In this document: piece by piece, positions 1-12,654 of the stretch | Numbering within the stretch: position 1 is the first letter of the stretch | Layout of the letters: every line of letters starts with the position of its first letter | Assembly: GCA_010909165.1 (NCBI GenBank) | Contig: VJWM01000103.1 | Span: forward strand, 62,001 to 126,000 | Direction of reading: 5' to 3' | Length of the DNA stretch: 64,000 bases | From: Anthoceros angustus | Taxonomy: Eukaryota > Streptophyta > Anthocerotopsida > Anthocerotales > Anthocerotaceae | Program-made: the position numbers and the translations under genes | Notes under the pieces: generated by a model | Seen by the model: the letters and a program-made list of their open reading frames with translations, nothing else | Databases searched by the model: none | What the model was told of the DNA's origin: nothing

Positions 1-999
1 TGCCCGCGCGCGGCCTCCCGGTGACAACGACTTGTCCAGGGCGGTGTCAGGAGGGTCTTAATGGCGCGCCATTTCTGCTTTACCGCGGTCTGCCAATCGT
101 TAACCTCACCAGTGACCACTGACCCGGGTCTGTGGTGGGCCCCTACCGTCTCTCAACCCCCGTGTGACCCCGTTCGCTCCCGTCCGTCCGCGTCCGCTCC
201 GTCCTGCGCCTAGTTTTGTATATTTTTTTCCGCCCTTTGCTTTGCGTTGCTTTGCTTTGCTTTACTTTGTTTTGTTTTGTTTTGTTATTGCATCGCGTTA
301 TTTCCTCTGTGTGAGCTGTGCTTTGCTTTGCTTTGCGACGCTACTGCTTGCTTGCTTGCTTGTTTCCGAGCACTGCTGTGCTGCTTCTCTTTCTTAATCC
401 TGCTCCGCTGCCACCGATCTTTCACAGGAGCTACTCTGGCGGGCTGGAGATCTGCCGCCCGGGCTTTCCTCATCTTTTTCCGCAAATCTGCGGCCGAGAG
501 TGCGTCTTTGTGTGCCCGCGATCTGGAGGTGCAGGTGCGGCTGCGGCTGCGCTTTCTTTGAGCGTGCTCGCGCTGGTGCAAAGATTTGAGGCCGGCGGGA
601 GGGGATTTTGCAGAATTTTCGGTGCGGGTTTGAGGTGCTGGCAGCAATTGCGGCGCGCGGGGGATGCTGCTGCTGCTGCTGCTGAGGCGGCGGTGGGGTG
701 TATGGGGTGAGGCGTGACGTGACGTGCTGCTGCCATGCCTGGCCGGCCGGGATGGAGGCGGCCTTCGCAGGATCTCCACAACATCCCAATGTCCCCAGTC
801 AGCTCCTAGGCTTGCGTCCCAGGATTAGGAGAAGCCGCAAGTCGTGACTTTCTCTTGGCTAGCCCCGCTGCCGTCTGTCCCGCATTTCTCTGGCCCCGAC
901 CAATTTGCTTGCTGCTCAGCTGCCGCGACCGCCCTTCTTGCGCGCCCGGGCCTGGAGGACGCACCGAATTGCCGGACCAGATTCCTCCCAGGTCTATGC
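1..999 (+). promoter_or_regulatory. Upstream and probable 5' UTR region of the AHL gene
   Basis: No gene is supported here. The stretch is GC-rich, with a pyrimidine-rich run of TTTGC/TTTTG repeats around 238-345 and a short CTG run near 665-683. It precedes the AHL start codon and probably holds the promoter and a long leader. The open frames crossing it are low-complexity and look like no protein family. Confidence 0.4.
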
Positions 1000-2712
1000 A
1001 TGGAAGGCAGGGAAGCAGGGGGAGCAGGGGCGCCCGGATCTCACATCCAGCAGCAGCCTGGCTTTAGTAATCTCCTGCAGCGGCCCCCCGCGGGCACGCC
1101 TCCTTCGACTCCCGTGGGAGTCCATGCCCCGGCTGCGCTCAGGCCCGGCCTCCCGACTCCCATGAGCCTGCCGGGGCCCAGCCCTATGGACGTCACGCCG
1201 CCTCACTCTGTTGGAACCATGAACGTGACGCCTCCTGGTATGGGAATACCTGGTCATGGCCTCGCCATGCCCCCCGGGGGTCCTTCCCCTGCAGCCATTT
1301 CTGCTACGCGGGGGCCGGCCGGGGAGTCGGTCAAGAGGAAGCGAGGAAGGCCCCGGAAGTACGGTGTGAACGACGGAGCTCCTGGAAGCTCTATCGCCAA
1401 TAATTCCGCCGCCCCGTCGTCCGCCTCGCTTTTGTCCTCCCCTCCAGTGGAGAAGCGCGGCCGTGGCCGACCCCCGGGCTCGGGGAAAAAGCAGCAGCTC
1501 GCAGCTTTGGGTATGGCGCGCTTCCTTTTACTCTTCCTTTTGTGTGGGTAGGTTTGCTATATTGCCTCTATTCCTCGCTGCGGCGTCAGCTCGCGAGCTG
1601 CCTGCTTCCTGTTTTTTTTTTGCTTCGCTGCCGCTGTCGATATGTCCTCACCAGAAGCTCCTATCGCAGGCTCAGCAGGTCAAAGCTTCACTCCTCATGT
1701 TATCACAATTGCTGCAGGAGAGGTGAGTCTGGGCACTCCTCCCTGCCTTCCTAATCTTTCTGCTTCACCACCTTTCTCCACATGTTCACCTGTGTGCGGT
1801 ATTGTGTGCCTCCGACCTCCAGGATGTTGCCGTCAAGATCCATTCCTTTGTCAATTTGCAAGCCCGCCATGTTTCCATAATCTCTGCAAATGGAGCCGTT
1901 TCCAATGCACAGCTGAGGCAGGGAGGTGGCGTTATTTTGTATGAGGTGAGCTCCGCAAGGAGAAAAGGGCGGAGGGGTTAACCTCTTATGCGTGAACCCT
2001 TCTTTTTTCCTCTGTTTGGAACTGTCTTCTTCATGTTGTTGAAGGAGAGTTTTTTCTTGGTTTTATGCACATGAGGTGATTGCCATATATGTGTGTGGAT
2101 TTCTTTTGTAAATCCTCATGACTGTCATTGTTTCCCCGAATGTTTGCAGGGAAGGTACGAAATTCTCTCTCTCGCAGGCACTTTCTTAATTCCAGATAAT
2201 GGGGCCATGCGCAACAGAACTAGTGGTATGAGCGTATCCTTAAGCGGTGTAGATGGGAAAGTAGTTGGAGGAGGTGTTGCTGGCGTGCTGGTTGCAGCGA
2301 GCCCTGTCCAGGTAAGCTTGTTGACTTAAAAGGGGACGTTTTGTTGAGGCAGTGGATAACTCTTCTGCATGAATCAGTTTTGCTTCACATACATGTATGT
2401 TAATTGATATATCTTTTGTCGCTGCTTCTGCAGGTTGTTGTTGGTAGTTTCATCGCCGAGGGTGTGAAGGTCCCCTCACAGACAGGCAATGGAGACACCC
2501 CAGGCTCTGCGGCTCTTGTTGCCCGTACTCCAAAGGCTGAGCCTGTCAAGGATGTTAACGTCTCAGCAGGAGGCCCGGGAGAACCAGAACTACCTCCCGG
2601 AACTCCAACTCCAGATCTTGTCCCACAACCAGGGGGTTGGGGTGCTCCAGGTCCTCCTGCCCTGGAGGTCAGAAGGACCACTGATATGAATGAGTCTCCG
2701 CAGGATAGATGA
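1000..2712 (+). CDS. AT-hook motif nuclear-localized (AHL) protein with PPC/DUF296 domain
   Basis: Five exons are read: 1000-1510, 1670-1722, 1823-1945, 2150-2311 and 2434-2712. Phases close to give about 375 residues. Exon 1 encodes a Gly/Pro-rich N-terminus with two AT-hooks, KRGRPRKYG near residue 110 and KRGRGRPPGSGKKQQ near 155. Exons 2-5 encode the PPC domain: SFTPHVITIAAGED, then RHVSIISANGAVSNAQLRQ, GRYEILSLAGTFL and VVVGSFIAEG. AHL proteins bind AT-rich minor groove through the hooks and form trimers through PPC, acting at nuclear matrix attachment regions and in growth control. The ATG at 1000 (MEGREAGG) was chosen over an upstream in-frame non-ATG stretch because MEGRE-type starts are common in the family. 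The C-terminal tail is Pro/Gly-rich. The two-hook arrangement puts it with the intron-containing AHL clade rather than the intronless one (family knowledge). Confidence 0.9.
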
Positions 2713-4258
2713 GAATACGGCCATCGGTCAGGAACCAGCGGCGCTGCACAAGCAAAGGATACCTGTCGATGCTAACTGGTTTTTTTGTGTTGGCCTTGGA
2801 AGATCCATCAATGTACTTATCCAGGCTAGCTGAATTTTTTGTCTGTCAGTGCTAGGCTAGACCATCGCGGAATACTAGTGTCAGGGGAGCTGATTGCTTA
2901 TTAAGAAGAGTCATAGCCGATGTAGTGAAGAGCCCAGTTACAGCTTCGTTGTTTTAGGAACATCCATTAAACATCCACACTGAAGGATTAGCCTGACCAC
3001 TCTACACTTCCCAGCTATTTGCTTTCTGGATTTGTACTTGAATATCTTCCACATGACACAATTGCCTTGTACATTTACTGGTTTTACCGCATGTGAAGGC
3101 ACTTTCTGTTTGGTGTACCTGGAAGCTTGAATGGCGATCATGTCGCTCTACCAATCTCCAGGGGCAGCCTTTGAGCTTTCCCAGACGGGCTGTACTTGCA
3201 CAGTTACTTCAGTTGCACAGGCTCATGGGTGTACGGTCAAATTCTGGGAAGTCGGGTTGACAAATGGCATGCTCGTTGCCGAAGTGAGGGCTTGTGCCGA
3301 TGAGTTTCTGAATCTCAGCCGTCGCATGCATATCCCTCCACTCCCTGCAAAATCCTGCGGGAAGTCCAAACTGCTAATCTGCACACGGACACGAGAGAAG
3401 GAGTCCATCCGACGGCAAAAGCCGGAATTATGCATATCTCATCCTGGACGCCGTCAATCATCGATTGATGATGAATGCCCGTAACTTGTTGGTGACCACA
3501 CAACTGCTAGCTTAACACGCTCCAGCTATCGTAACAGTAATGGGGTGGAGCAACCAAAGAGGATTGGGGATCGCCACGATTTCAAATTCATGCTGGCTGG
3601 GAGTTGCTCTCTCCCTCTTGTGTAACGTTCGAGCTCTCATCTTCTCTTGGGGGATTTGTAGCTTCTGTTAGGCAGTACACTGTGCAGGCTCGCTGGTGTG
3701 AAAGTGGAAGCAACGAAGACATCCACACCTGCTTCACCAACAGCTTGACTGGAATCTTTCATTACAAAATTAAGGCTTCCTGGGAATTCCGGTCACTCTT
3801 AGGTACATACACTAAGAAAGACTAGGTAGTCAAGATTGAGACTAGGTAGTCAATACTCTCAACAGGAATGTGGTGAGCTGTCAGACGAAAGGAGCCAGGC
3901 TTGTACCGCGGAAGCCAGCAGGAAAGTTCCAAACAAAAAGCACCGAGTACTGTCCTACTCTGTAACTTCTAGATCATGAAAAGTAGTTTAGCTCCACAGA
4001 ACATTTGCTCCGTGGAGGGCAATAGAAAGCTTAGTTGTCTGGAGAACTCCAAAGCAGGGGAACGGGTGGCTCCTGAGTCCTGAGCTTGCAGCAAAGCGGA
4101 AAACCACGATGACTCTGTAGGCCTGTGCCTAATGTTTGAAATAGTCCATCATAGCTAATCCCAAGAACAGGACGTGCCACATGGTGCGCATCCCAATGAA
4201 ATTAGGCTGCTATCAAAGCTGCTACTTATGTATCTAGAAGGAATCTCGACCTAGTCCT
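2713..4258. other. Spacer after AHL; part of a decayed tandem duplication unit
   Basis: No intact gene is seen. The first few hundred bases are probably AHL 3' UTR. Short blocks reappear in order in the spacer near 5450-6060: TCCATCCGACGG at about 3402 and 5475, GGTTGGTGACCA-like at about 3490 and 5602, and CGCCACATGGTGCGCA-like at about 4166 and 6002. The two spacers are therefore diverged paralogues. Confidence 0.45.
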
Positions 4259-4980
4259 CAAAGGTACAATGCTCTTCGGGCTGGTCACATAATCCCGGGA
4301 CAGATCTCCCAACCTGGCCTTTCTCGTATTTCGCGTTTCTTCCTTGTGTTCTACAGTGCTAAAATGATTCCTAACGATCTGGGGACCTTTTGAGACAGAG
4401 ATAACCAGCCCCAGCACAGAACAGTGTCTGCTTTTGCAGTTTTAAAATGCTCACGAACCTGCTGGTACCACATGCTGCCCCGACTCCTGACTCTTCGCTT
4501 TGCGCAGCGTTTTGTGCGTTCTTTCGCTCGTCCCTCGGGTGTTGCTGTTTCCAAGTCCCCCTCTTTCTAGGACACCAGTATATGCAGTGTCAGCACACAA
4601 GACACTACAAAGAAGACACTGCACAACATAATGCCTGTGCATACCACCGGACGTGGATATGGCCCAAGACGCAATTCTGTCGGTGGCATCAACGTTGTGA
4701 GCATTGAGTACATGCAAGCCAACGGTGAAAGTGATCAAACAGAACTTTTGACCAAACGGTAAACATGTGCCCAGATACCTTGCTTCAGAAAGCTCAAATG
4801 CCAGGCCCTGTTGCTGTGATCCATGTCAGACAAAGCTGGACCAGCCACAAGCATAAAATCATCAGGTACACATGTCCAAGACATTAAACTTCATGGCAGA
4901 GCGTACATCAACGAGAGGAACGCCACTCTCCGATTCCGAACTCAACGCTCTTCCCCACAGAATTTACCTCTGACTTGTCA
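4259..4980 (-). pseudogene. Decayed, internally deleted copy of the OSBP-related protein 3' end
   Basis: The minus strand matches the last exons of the intact ORP gene at 6127-7460, block by block. The C-terminal peptide (ending in a WEICPDIM-like stretch before TGA) recurs with stops and frameshifts. A KERT-rich helix followed by a WYQQV-like splice site corresponds to WFQQV in the real gene. An ITFTVGL.VLNA block corresponds to FTTFTIGLNG, and the exon edge near 4945-4980 matches the intact exon at 7420-7458. The copy is 720 bp against 1,330 bp, so internal sequence has been lost. No continuous frame survives. It is a relic of a tandem duplication, not a gene. Confidence 0.75.
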
Positions 4981-4984
4981 GGCA

Positions 4985-5320
4985 CCTCGCTGCCTATCTT
5001 TATGGTCACGACCGGCAGGCTCATCAGCACAAATGACGCCAACTCAACCACGGCAGGAGAGGTGAGCGCGCGCACTCCTTAGTGCCGTCTTTACTGCAGC
5101 TGCTTGAGCAGCGCTGGACTTGATACTTCACCTTTTCTTCACCGTTTCTTCACCTCTTTCCCGCCATGTCTACAGAGTGGCTGCAAACGGTTGTCGGGCA
5201 GCCTGCCATGGCTCCTGGTGGCAAGGTCACCGCCTTCTTGAGTTGTTCATCGCAGCCGGCCCGTTCTTTCTTTGTCCAGTTTGTCTTCCGACCAGCAGTT
5301 ACGATCATTCAATACGCCGT
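4985..5320 (+). pseudogene. Decayed fragment of AHL PPC exons
   Basis: At 5000-5080 the sequence resembles AHL exon 2 and its donor site: GGCAGGCTCA, then GGCAGGAGAGGTGAG, then GCACTCCTT in the same order and spacing as 1665-1740. At 5158-5200, CCCGCCATGT followed by CTGCAAACGG matches AHL exon 3 (RHV....ANG). The rest has diverged beyond recognition. Immediately 5' is the ORP relic, so the order AHL, ORP-relic, AHL-relic, ORP fits one tandem duplication. Confidence 0.6.
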
Positions 5321-6126
5321 GCGAGGAGGTCTACTGCCAGCAGAAAACACTGCGGAGAGACCTAGCTTTATTATTGCCCAAAATCACAGTCCCCATGTGA
5401 AAAGCCCAGGAGCGTTTCGGAAACGGGAACGATTCACTTGATGGGGATTACATTGAGCAGTTCAAAGGTTCAATCCATCCGACGGGAATGCCAATTTGCC
5501 AAATCATGATTTCTTGGTTATCAACCATATAATCGAAACGAAACGTATCGTTGGTCGATCATCAATGCCACTACATATGTATGTATGTAGCCAGTATCTG
5601 GTTGGTGACCAGCTTTGTACTCGGCGAATTCTTGCTTTTCATGGGCGATTGTGACTACTTGTAGGTAGGATCCGAGATGGGTCTGCCTGTAGAATTTCAT
5701 GGGCAGTAGACTAAGGACGTGGACGAGGTCTCAAGCCTGATAAGGTGTAACTGGAAAGGCATCCGAAGTGCCTGCTCAGACACATGATCGTCCTAGGAGC
5801 TGGGCAGTTGAAGAGCAACAGGGCTTTTGTAAAGCCTGTTCTTCAGAACCTGGACTCCGTGCCATGCGAGGAGGACGCGAACTGCTGAAACCGAAGAGCA
5901 GGGACAAAGGCATCAACACGTTGCTCTTGCTTGCTTGTGCTGTAGGCACAGACAGCTTTACTGCTTATTTCGCACGATAGTGAATCCCCAGGACAGAACG
6001 CGCCACATGGTGCGCACTTCAATGAACTGTGCTGGACGTGAAATCAGCTGCTTATCCAGAAAGAATCACATCTAAGACCTAATCCTCCAAATGTACAGTG
6101 CTCTTTTGCGCTGGATAATGATCCAG
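5321..6126. other. Spacer downstream of the ORP gene
   Basis: Nothing codes convincingly. It is a diverged counterpart of the 2713-4258 spacer and contains a short TATG microsatellite near 5576-5588. The part next to 6126 is probably ORP 3' UTR. Confidence 0.4.
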
Positions 6127-9100
6127 TCACATAATGTCGGGACAAATTTCCCAGGCCCGCCTTTCTCGTGTTTCCCAATACTTGTGTTGGTACACCCAAG
6201 ATGGTTCCTCACCATCATTAGTTACTTTGACTTGCGAACCTCCAGGCACTCTCTGCAACACACACAGCCACCAAAGGCACTAAATGCATCAGGATCGCGG
6301 CAGCAGGACAGCGGCTTAGGACTCCGTTTTCCATCCTTACACAGATTCCTGGCACACACCTGCTGGAACCACATGGTCCGCCACTCTTCATTCCTTGTTT
6401 TGCGCGCCTTCTGTGCGTTCCTTTGCTTGTCTTCCAGTCTCAGCTTCTCTGGAGTTGCTTTCTCCAAGTCCCCTTCTTCCTGGGATCCAACTCGTGTGAG
6501 TAACAACTGTCAGGTTGGGCATAGAAGACACTGCAGAAGAGGACATTTGCAAAGATAAACGTTCTGCGTACCAAAGCACGTTGGTCTGGTCGAAGACGAG
6601 AGTCTGTCGGTGGCAGAGCCTCAGCCAACCTGGGTGTTAGTTCTGTTCAAGTAACCACAAAGCTTTGTGTTAGCATAAGAAGAAGAATATTTTGTTTTTA
6701 AGTCTGTAGATATCTTCTCCCCATCAGATAAGAGGATCGAACTAGGCGAATACCATTCAAGCCAATTGTGAACGTCGTGAAACAATACTGTTGACGGAAG
6801 TCTTCAGGAGGCTCGGGACATGTCCACAGGCACCTTGCATTTACTGGACTTGCCCCAGGGTTTGCAGATGGTTCTGATGACCCGAAAATCTTGTCCATGT
6901 AACTCCCGTAGAGTGAGTACCTAGGAACTCCTGCAGAATCATAAACCTGTGGATATAACCAGTATTATTAGACCAAAGCATTAGGTCAGACACCTGCTAC
7001 TGTCTAAACAGACTTCAGCATACATCGTGCACGTCACTGCACCTGTCGGATAGAAGGCCAAGAGTTTCGGTGCTACCTTTCCAGAAATACGGCACCGTTC
7101 TCTGCTTGTTGCTTTAAGAAAGCGAGTGCGACTGTGTTCTCCAGTAGAGTGATTTCGGACAACTAACTCTCCATAATTGTCTATCCATAGCTTCCCAACC
7201 ACCACATTGTGCACACAAGTTGTCACCTTGTTCCATGTAAAATGGTCACCGTGTTTCAGAAAGCGCAGATGGCAGAGGCCCGTTGGTATGATCTGTGACA
7301 AGCAGGCATTGAAAGCCACACACATTTATACATTAGGAACCATAGGGGAGAAATTCACGGCAGAGAGTGCATTCATTTAAGAGTCTTCAACAATCAGCAA
7401 TGCGACTGAACAACACTCACCTCGACGCTCTTTCCCCAGAATTTGTTTCTGATTTCAATCTCACCATAGACAACAAAATCGCCTGGTTTGCTTTCACACT
7501 GGAAGGCCATGACTGGGGGGTGATGGCTCACCTGCAAGCCATGAGCCACATTAGACACAGCCCACCACACGGAGATTTACTGACTCGTGACATGGTATGT
7601 TACCTGCTCAGCAAGGAACCAAGCTCTGCCGTCGGGTGCCAGCCACTCATAGGTCTCGCCAAGCAAGGGATTGAAAGGTTTTGCATCTCGGTGAATACTA
7701 CCATGGTACGTTGAACAAGCAAATGCAGATACCCACAGGAGACGCTCAAGGGAATCTTCGCATAGTGATGCCGTCTCTAGCAAGTCCCTGATTCCAACAT
7801 AAGAGATATTACAAAATTTGTGCACCCCAGACAGCCACAAATCCTAACAGTCTTGCCAATCTGTTCACAATCAACTAAAAGCACGCCTGGTTACCTGTAT
7901 TGCATCTCCTCAGCGCTGCGCTGAAGCACAGATAGGGGTTCATTGATTGTAGCAGGCATGGTTATGCGATTGAGGTCCTTTCCCACTGCATTTTTCAGCA
8001 CAGTCCACAGACTGAAGCCTCGATTTAGGGGCCTGGGAGCTGGAAGCCTGCACTCACTCGAGATAAGAACACATGTTGACAAGCAATTGGCTGCACCAGC
8101 ATATCATGCGGAGAATGCAACGAGCCTACAAGACTACCTTGTCCTGGGTAGATTGAGCTCCTCAGTTTCAGCCTCTGATAAAGTATCTGTATCCCCTACC
8201 AAATCGCCCTCCTCAGGTGGCTCTGCCGCAAGATCAGCACCCTCTGCTAGTCCTTCCTGTTCAGCTGATGGTGTTGCTTTTGCCACGAATTCGTATTGAT
8301 TCAGAACCTCGAGAGCTTCAAAGTATTCCTGGCCACAATGAGTTGACGACAATTGACGACAATGCCAGAAAGGATTGCAGGTACTAGAGTTCCGCAGCAC
8401 CCATGACTAGCTCTCAATAGCGTTGGTCCAGGGTTTACCTCGTTCGTGACGTCACTTGACAACATTGAGGCCTCATCCTCAGTTTCCTCCCCATCTTCTT
8501 CATCATCGCCATCTTCACCATCACCTTCCCCGAACTTCACACCAGCATATCTTGGGTCTTTCTGCGAGAAAGAAACAAGATATGTTACACTTCGGGAACA
8601 GCTTAGATAAACAATCTGCTGTACAGCTGGGAAGAGCTGGAACCTTCAGCTGCTCCCTCAAATGTGTCAAAGCAATTCGATCCCGTTGCAGATCCGGGAG
8701 CATTGCTAGAGAGTCCTGCAGCACTGCATTTTCTGCTTCGAGATCAAGAACTCTATGGACCTCCTCCCTCAGTACCTACAGGCAGATGTTTGCAGTGGTA
8801 AGCCCCATATCGCCATTTCAAACACTCCAAGGACTGGAAATACTCCGAAACTGCCTGTTGCATGTAGCACAGACAATTGCACTGTCGAGAAAAGAGAAGC
8901 AGTTCTGGACGCTCCATCTGTGTAGCCTCACCTCGGAGAAAGCATCCATCAAGCTGTTCCACGCTCCCTGCAGTGGACTTTGACGTACAGAGTCGTTCTT
9001 TCCTCTCCTTTCTTGGTGTTTAATCCCGTCTTGTTCCAAAGAAACCCTTGCGACAATTGCAGAGGCTTCTTTACTTGAAGTCTTAGACCCGTTTATGTAC

Positions 9101-11189
9101 AATTCAGAACTTCTCCCTTCACAAGTACCCGCTTTATTCAACCCTGCTGAGATAAGACCTTCTTTTCCCGTGAGCGTATCACTAGTATTATTCAAGGAAC
9201 TGCCATCCTCAGTCTCAGGCTGCATAGACCTAAATCCCTGTTCAGAGTCACTACTGAGTATTGTACTGAGAACTGGTTGCATAACTTTGCAGCCTTCCAA
9301 CTCACTACTAACTTCGGGGTCAGAAAAATGGCCATTTCCTGGAATTTGCCCATGTTCTCCTCGCCGGAAGTTAATACGCTCAACACAGAGGCAAATCCCT
9401 TGGCATACACATCTAGGAGTGCTGACTGTTTCATCTACTGAAAAGGAAAGACTTCTCCTTCTATTTCTTGGTGCATTAGAATCTACAGACAAAGGCAAGG
9501 ATGGCCCCGACTTGGCTGACCGAAGACGTGTACTTGTACTTTCCCGTGGCCGGCTATCACTCTCCCCTCTCCAAGGCCTAAAGATTGACCGCTGAGAGGC
9601 TTTCTCCCGAGAAACACCCAGTGCAGATGTAGTAGATGATTCCACAGCTCCTAAAGAACGGTTGCTAGTTTCTGCGGCCGAAGTGAAATGACCTTCTGAT
9701 CCAAGAATGTCTGCATGGACTTGAGGTATACTTGGACCGGCAGGGTCAATCATGCTACCACTGCTTGAAGACTTCTTGATAGGCGACTCTTTAGTGAGAC
9801 CCAAAGCTCCACATATTGCTGACAATGAATGTTGTAGGGTATGAAGCTGCTGCAGAAAAGCTGCAAAGCCCACATCCCATCACATCACATCAAGAGGGGA
9901 TGGGATGAGGGCTGACTTTGCAGCATGTGTCCACTGATCATTTTCAGGGTGCTACAAACATCACAGAAATCACGACATACCGTGTCTCGCAGGCTCAATC
10001 TCCTGCAAACGAGAACTCAGCCTTCTGTTCAGCTCTTTTTCCTGCTCCTCCCATTCCTCACCAAGATGCTGGATTACAGTCAACATCAGGTCTCGACCAT
10101 GTTCATCAGGCAGAGCTCAGTCTGGATAATGAATTGAGCTTTGCACTTGAGCGCAAGCCCTAGTGCAAAGATTGACATTAATTACATCAAACCACGAACA
10201 AAACAAAACACAATAACGAAGGAAAGAGGGGGTGGTACCGGTGGTAATGACTGATGCTGGGGCAAGACAGGTCTTCCAGGTGGCACGCCGACTTGAGCCT
10301 TTTGAACAGACTTGTTGTATGTATCAACAGACTCCCGAACGGTATCCACCCAAGCCTGTAAACCAAGCAGCACAAGTCACCACCCGTACTGCTTCGCTTC
10401 CACGACAGACAGTACTTCGAACCTGCTACCCACCAAACATGGACTAGCATAACGAACCGGCGTCCCCGCAACTAAATCGAGCTGGAAATGCGCAATTCCA
10501 ATGTATCAGAAACCGAAGACAAGGCCTCGGAAACATACCTGCCGGAAGTCTCTGTTGAGGGTCCGCAGGTAGTAGACACTGGAGCCTTTCACAATCTTGA
10601 ACTGCCTGTCCTTTCCGGCCACCGGAACAACCGAGGCTCCCTGTCAAAATCAAAATTCAATGGGGTAGACAGCTCAGTAGTGCGATACGAGACGGCAAAT
10701 ACACGGGAATTCCAGACGCAAAGGCAGCGAGCGAGACAATCCGGTCCAGGCCAGTCTAGTCCTGAACGCTCTAGCCCTGTGCAGCAGTGCAGCAAGAAAA
10801 AGACTCGTCTAGCCTGCTCCACTGTATACGCACAAGGATGTGGCTTCTGAGGAGGGGATTACGAGGAGGCTGATATTGCCAGGCCGCCCAATTTGATCAG
10901 AAGTCTTGTAGTACAAAAGCAGGCCGGGAGGATGTGCAACAAACCACCTGCGTCGCCAGCGCTTGAATCTGCCAGCCCAAACAAGCATCCAGCCAGCAGG
11001 TGGCTGCCCCGCGGTCGCATTACTCCCAATCCCCGAGCCATCCGCCCCGTGACTGCTCCCAGACCGCCTGTGCCACCGCCTGGGGTCGTAGATCCGCCGG
11101 TTCCACTGCACCGCAGGGCCGTCGGGCTTGGGAGCAGCTCCCCGCATTCGCGGTTGCCTCCGGCGCTGCTGGCCCGTGCCCGCCATCAT
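6127..11189 (-). CDS. OSBP-related protein (ORP) with PH domain and long serine-rich linker
   Basis: This gene has many exons. The start is ATG at 11189 (MMAGTGQQ); further upstream the frame lacks an ATG. The PH domain spans 11189-10863, 10640-10539 and 10355-10239, with GRFKRWRRRWFV, YYKTSD, FKIVKGSSVYYLRTL and AWVDTVRES. A coiled segment (HLGEEWEEQEKELNRR) follows. Exon 9873-8980 holds an unusually long Ser/Arg-rich linker of about 300 residues. The ORD lies in the 3' exons: SLWTVLKNAVGKDLNRI with NEPLSVLQ near 8040-7900, the hallmark KPFNPLLGETYE near 7660, SHHPPVMAFQ near 7540, the KLWIDNYGE block near 7200, FTTFTIGLN near 6770, LPPTDSRLRPDQR near 6600, and the terminal WVYQHKYWE with stop at 6127. 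ORPs exchange sterols and phosphoinositides at membrane contact sites; PH binds phosphoinositides. Some middle exon borders are approximate. Confidence 0.88.
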
Positions 11190-12654
11190 CCCGTCAGTAC
11201 CCAACCATTCACATTCACAAAGCTCCAGCCTCAAGGTGCATCAAGTAAAGAGGAAAGCAAGATGCGATGCTTAAGCCTCAGATCCGCATCTTCCTCCCCT
11301 CCCCTTCCCGCCTATACCTGCACAAACCTAAACCTTTTCGTTCATCGAATTGCGCAAATCCTTTCTCTCTTCCCTCCCCCACACCCACAATGAGCCAGCC
11401 TTTTTGCAAAATTACGGCCTCCCGCAGCTCCCCCAAGATCCGTGACATCACATCCCACCCAGCAGCGCAGCCAAGCAGCCTCCCCTGCCATCCCTAGCTA
11501 CAATTTATGATCCCACCCAGCCACGACCCACGATCCCTGCCTCACCACTGTTTGCTTCCAACTCAATCCACCCAGATTCTAAGTCCAGTCGTGTGGAATC
11601 GCTTCAGTTCAGACAAGGCAGGTGAGCAGTCAAACAAACGCGACACACTACCGCCCACAAAACGAGAGAGCGTTTACCCGAGACTGTGTCTGCGTGTTCC
11701 ACTTCCGGTCGTGGAAGTGGCCTCCCCGCCGCTGGGAAGCTGCGGTTTGCCGGAAAACGAACGCCTTCTCGGAACACGATCGCCGATTTTATACATCCCT
11801 GACGCCTTCAAGCTTTTGTCATAAAAGGCGTCCTCATTTATTGATTTATTGCATACCTACCAGGTAGAAAGGTAGAAAGAGTGAGATAATTGGATCGGTA
11901 TAAAGAAATACGAGTATGTATGTATGTATGTATACCCGGCCTGCAGTACGTCCGTAGTTACTGAAATCGGCTTGCCCGTGTGTGTATGATACTATGGTAC
12001 TGGTTCGCATAAAAGGCAAAAGAGACAAAGAGCGTGACGGCATTATTTAGCTGGACGGTCGTGAAGGCGGGCAGGGACCAGGGTAGGTGCCGAGGCAGGG
12101 GAACGAAGCTGCCGCAGGGCCGCGGGGGCCACTAGCCCTAAACCGACCTAACGGCCGAGGCTTGGGGCGATTTGCGGTTCGTTTGGCTGGTTTGGCAGAA
12201 GCGCAGGTTGGGGCGTGGAAGGCGGCCGAGGCCTCGTTCCACGCCACACTGGGCGCTAGCTCGGACTCCGTCCTCGCTTTTTGTCTCACTCAGAGTCGGA
12301 CGGGGCCGTCTGTGATTGTGGATCTCGCCTTGCGCACCTCGCCTGCGCGGCCGCCGCCTAGTGTTGCGTCGCCGTCGCGTCGCTTGTTGAGGCGCATCGG
12401 GCCCGTACCAGCCCCGCAGCGCCAGGTCCGGCCCGGTCCTGCTCTTCGCACTTCGCGCATTCCTTCGCCGTTGGCCCACGCGACGCGAGCGACCTCCTCC
12501 AGCTGCCGCTGCCTGATTCAGCTGCCGGCATCGATCTGGCGCCGGATTCTGCAGCGCGGAGAGGACAGCGGCCGGCTCACGGAGATAGTCGGAGGGAATT
12601 CTGCCTTCTGCTACCTCGCGGCGGCTGAGCGTTACGGGGAAGCCACAGGACAAC
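11190..12654. promoter_or_regulatory. Divergent intergenic region between ORP and the DTC carrier
   Basis: The two flanking genes are transcribed away from each other, so both promoters and 5' leaders should lie here. The part near 12060-12654 is very GC-rich; an ATGT microsatellite sits near 11914-11935. Long open frames on both strands at 12087-12770 are compositional shadows, with no recognisable domain. Confidence 0.45.

Noticed and set aside
4451-4738. Possible separate small gene on the minus strand
   Set aside because: Its peptide is a mixture of frames from the decayed ORP copy.
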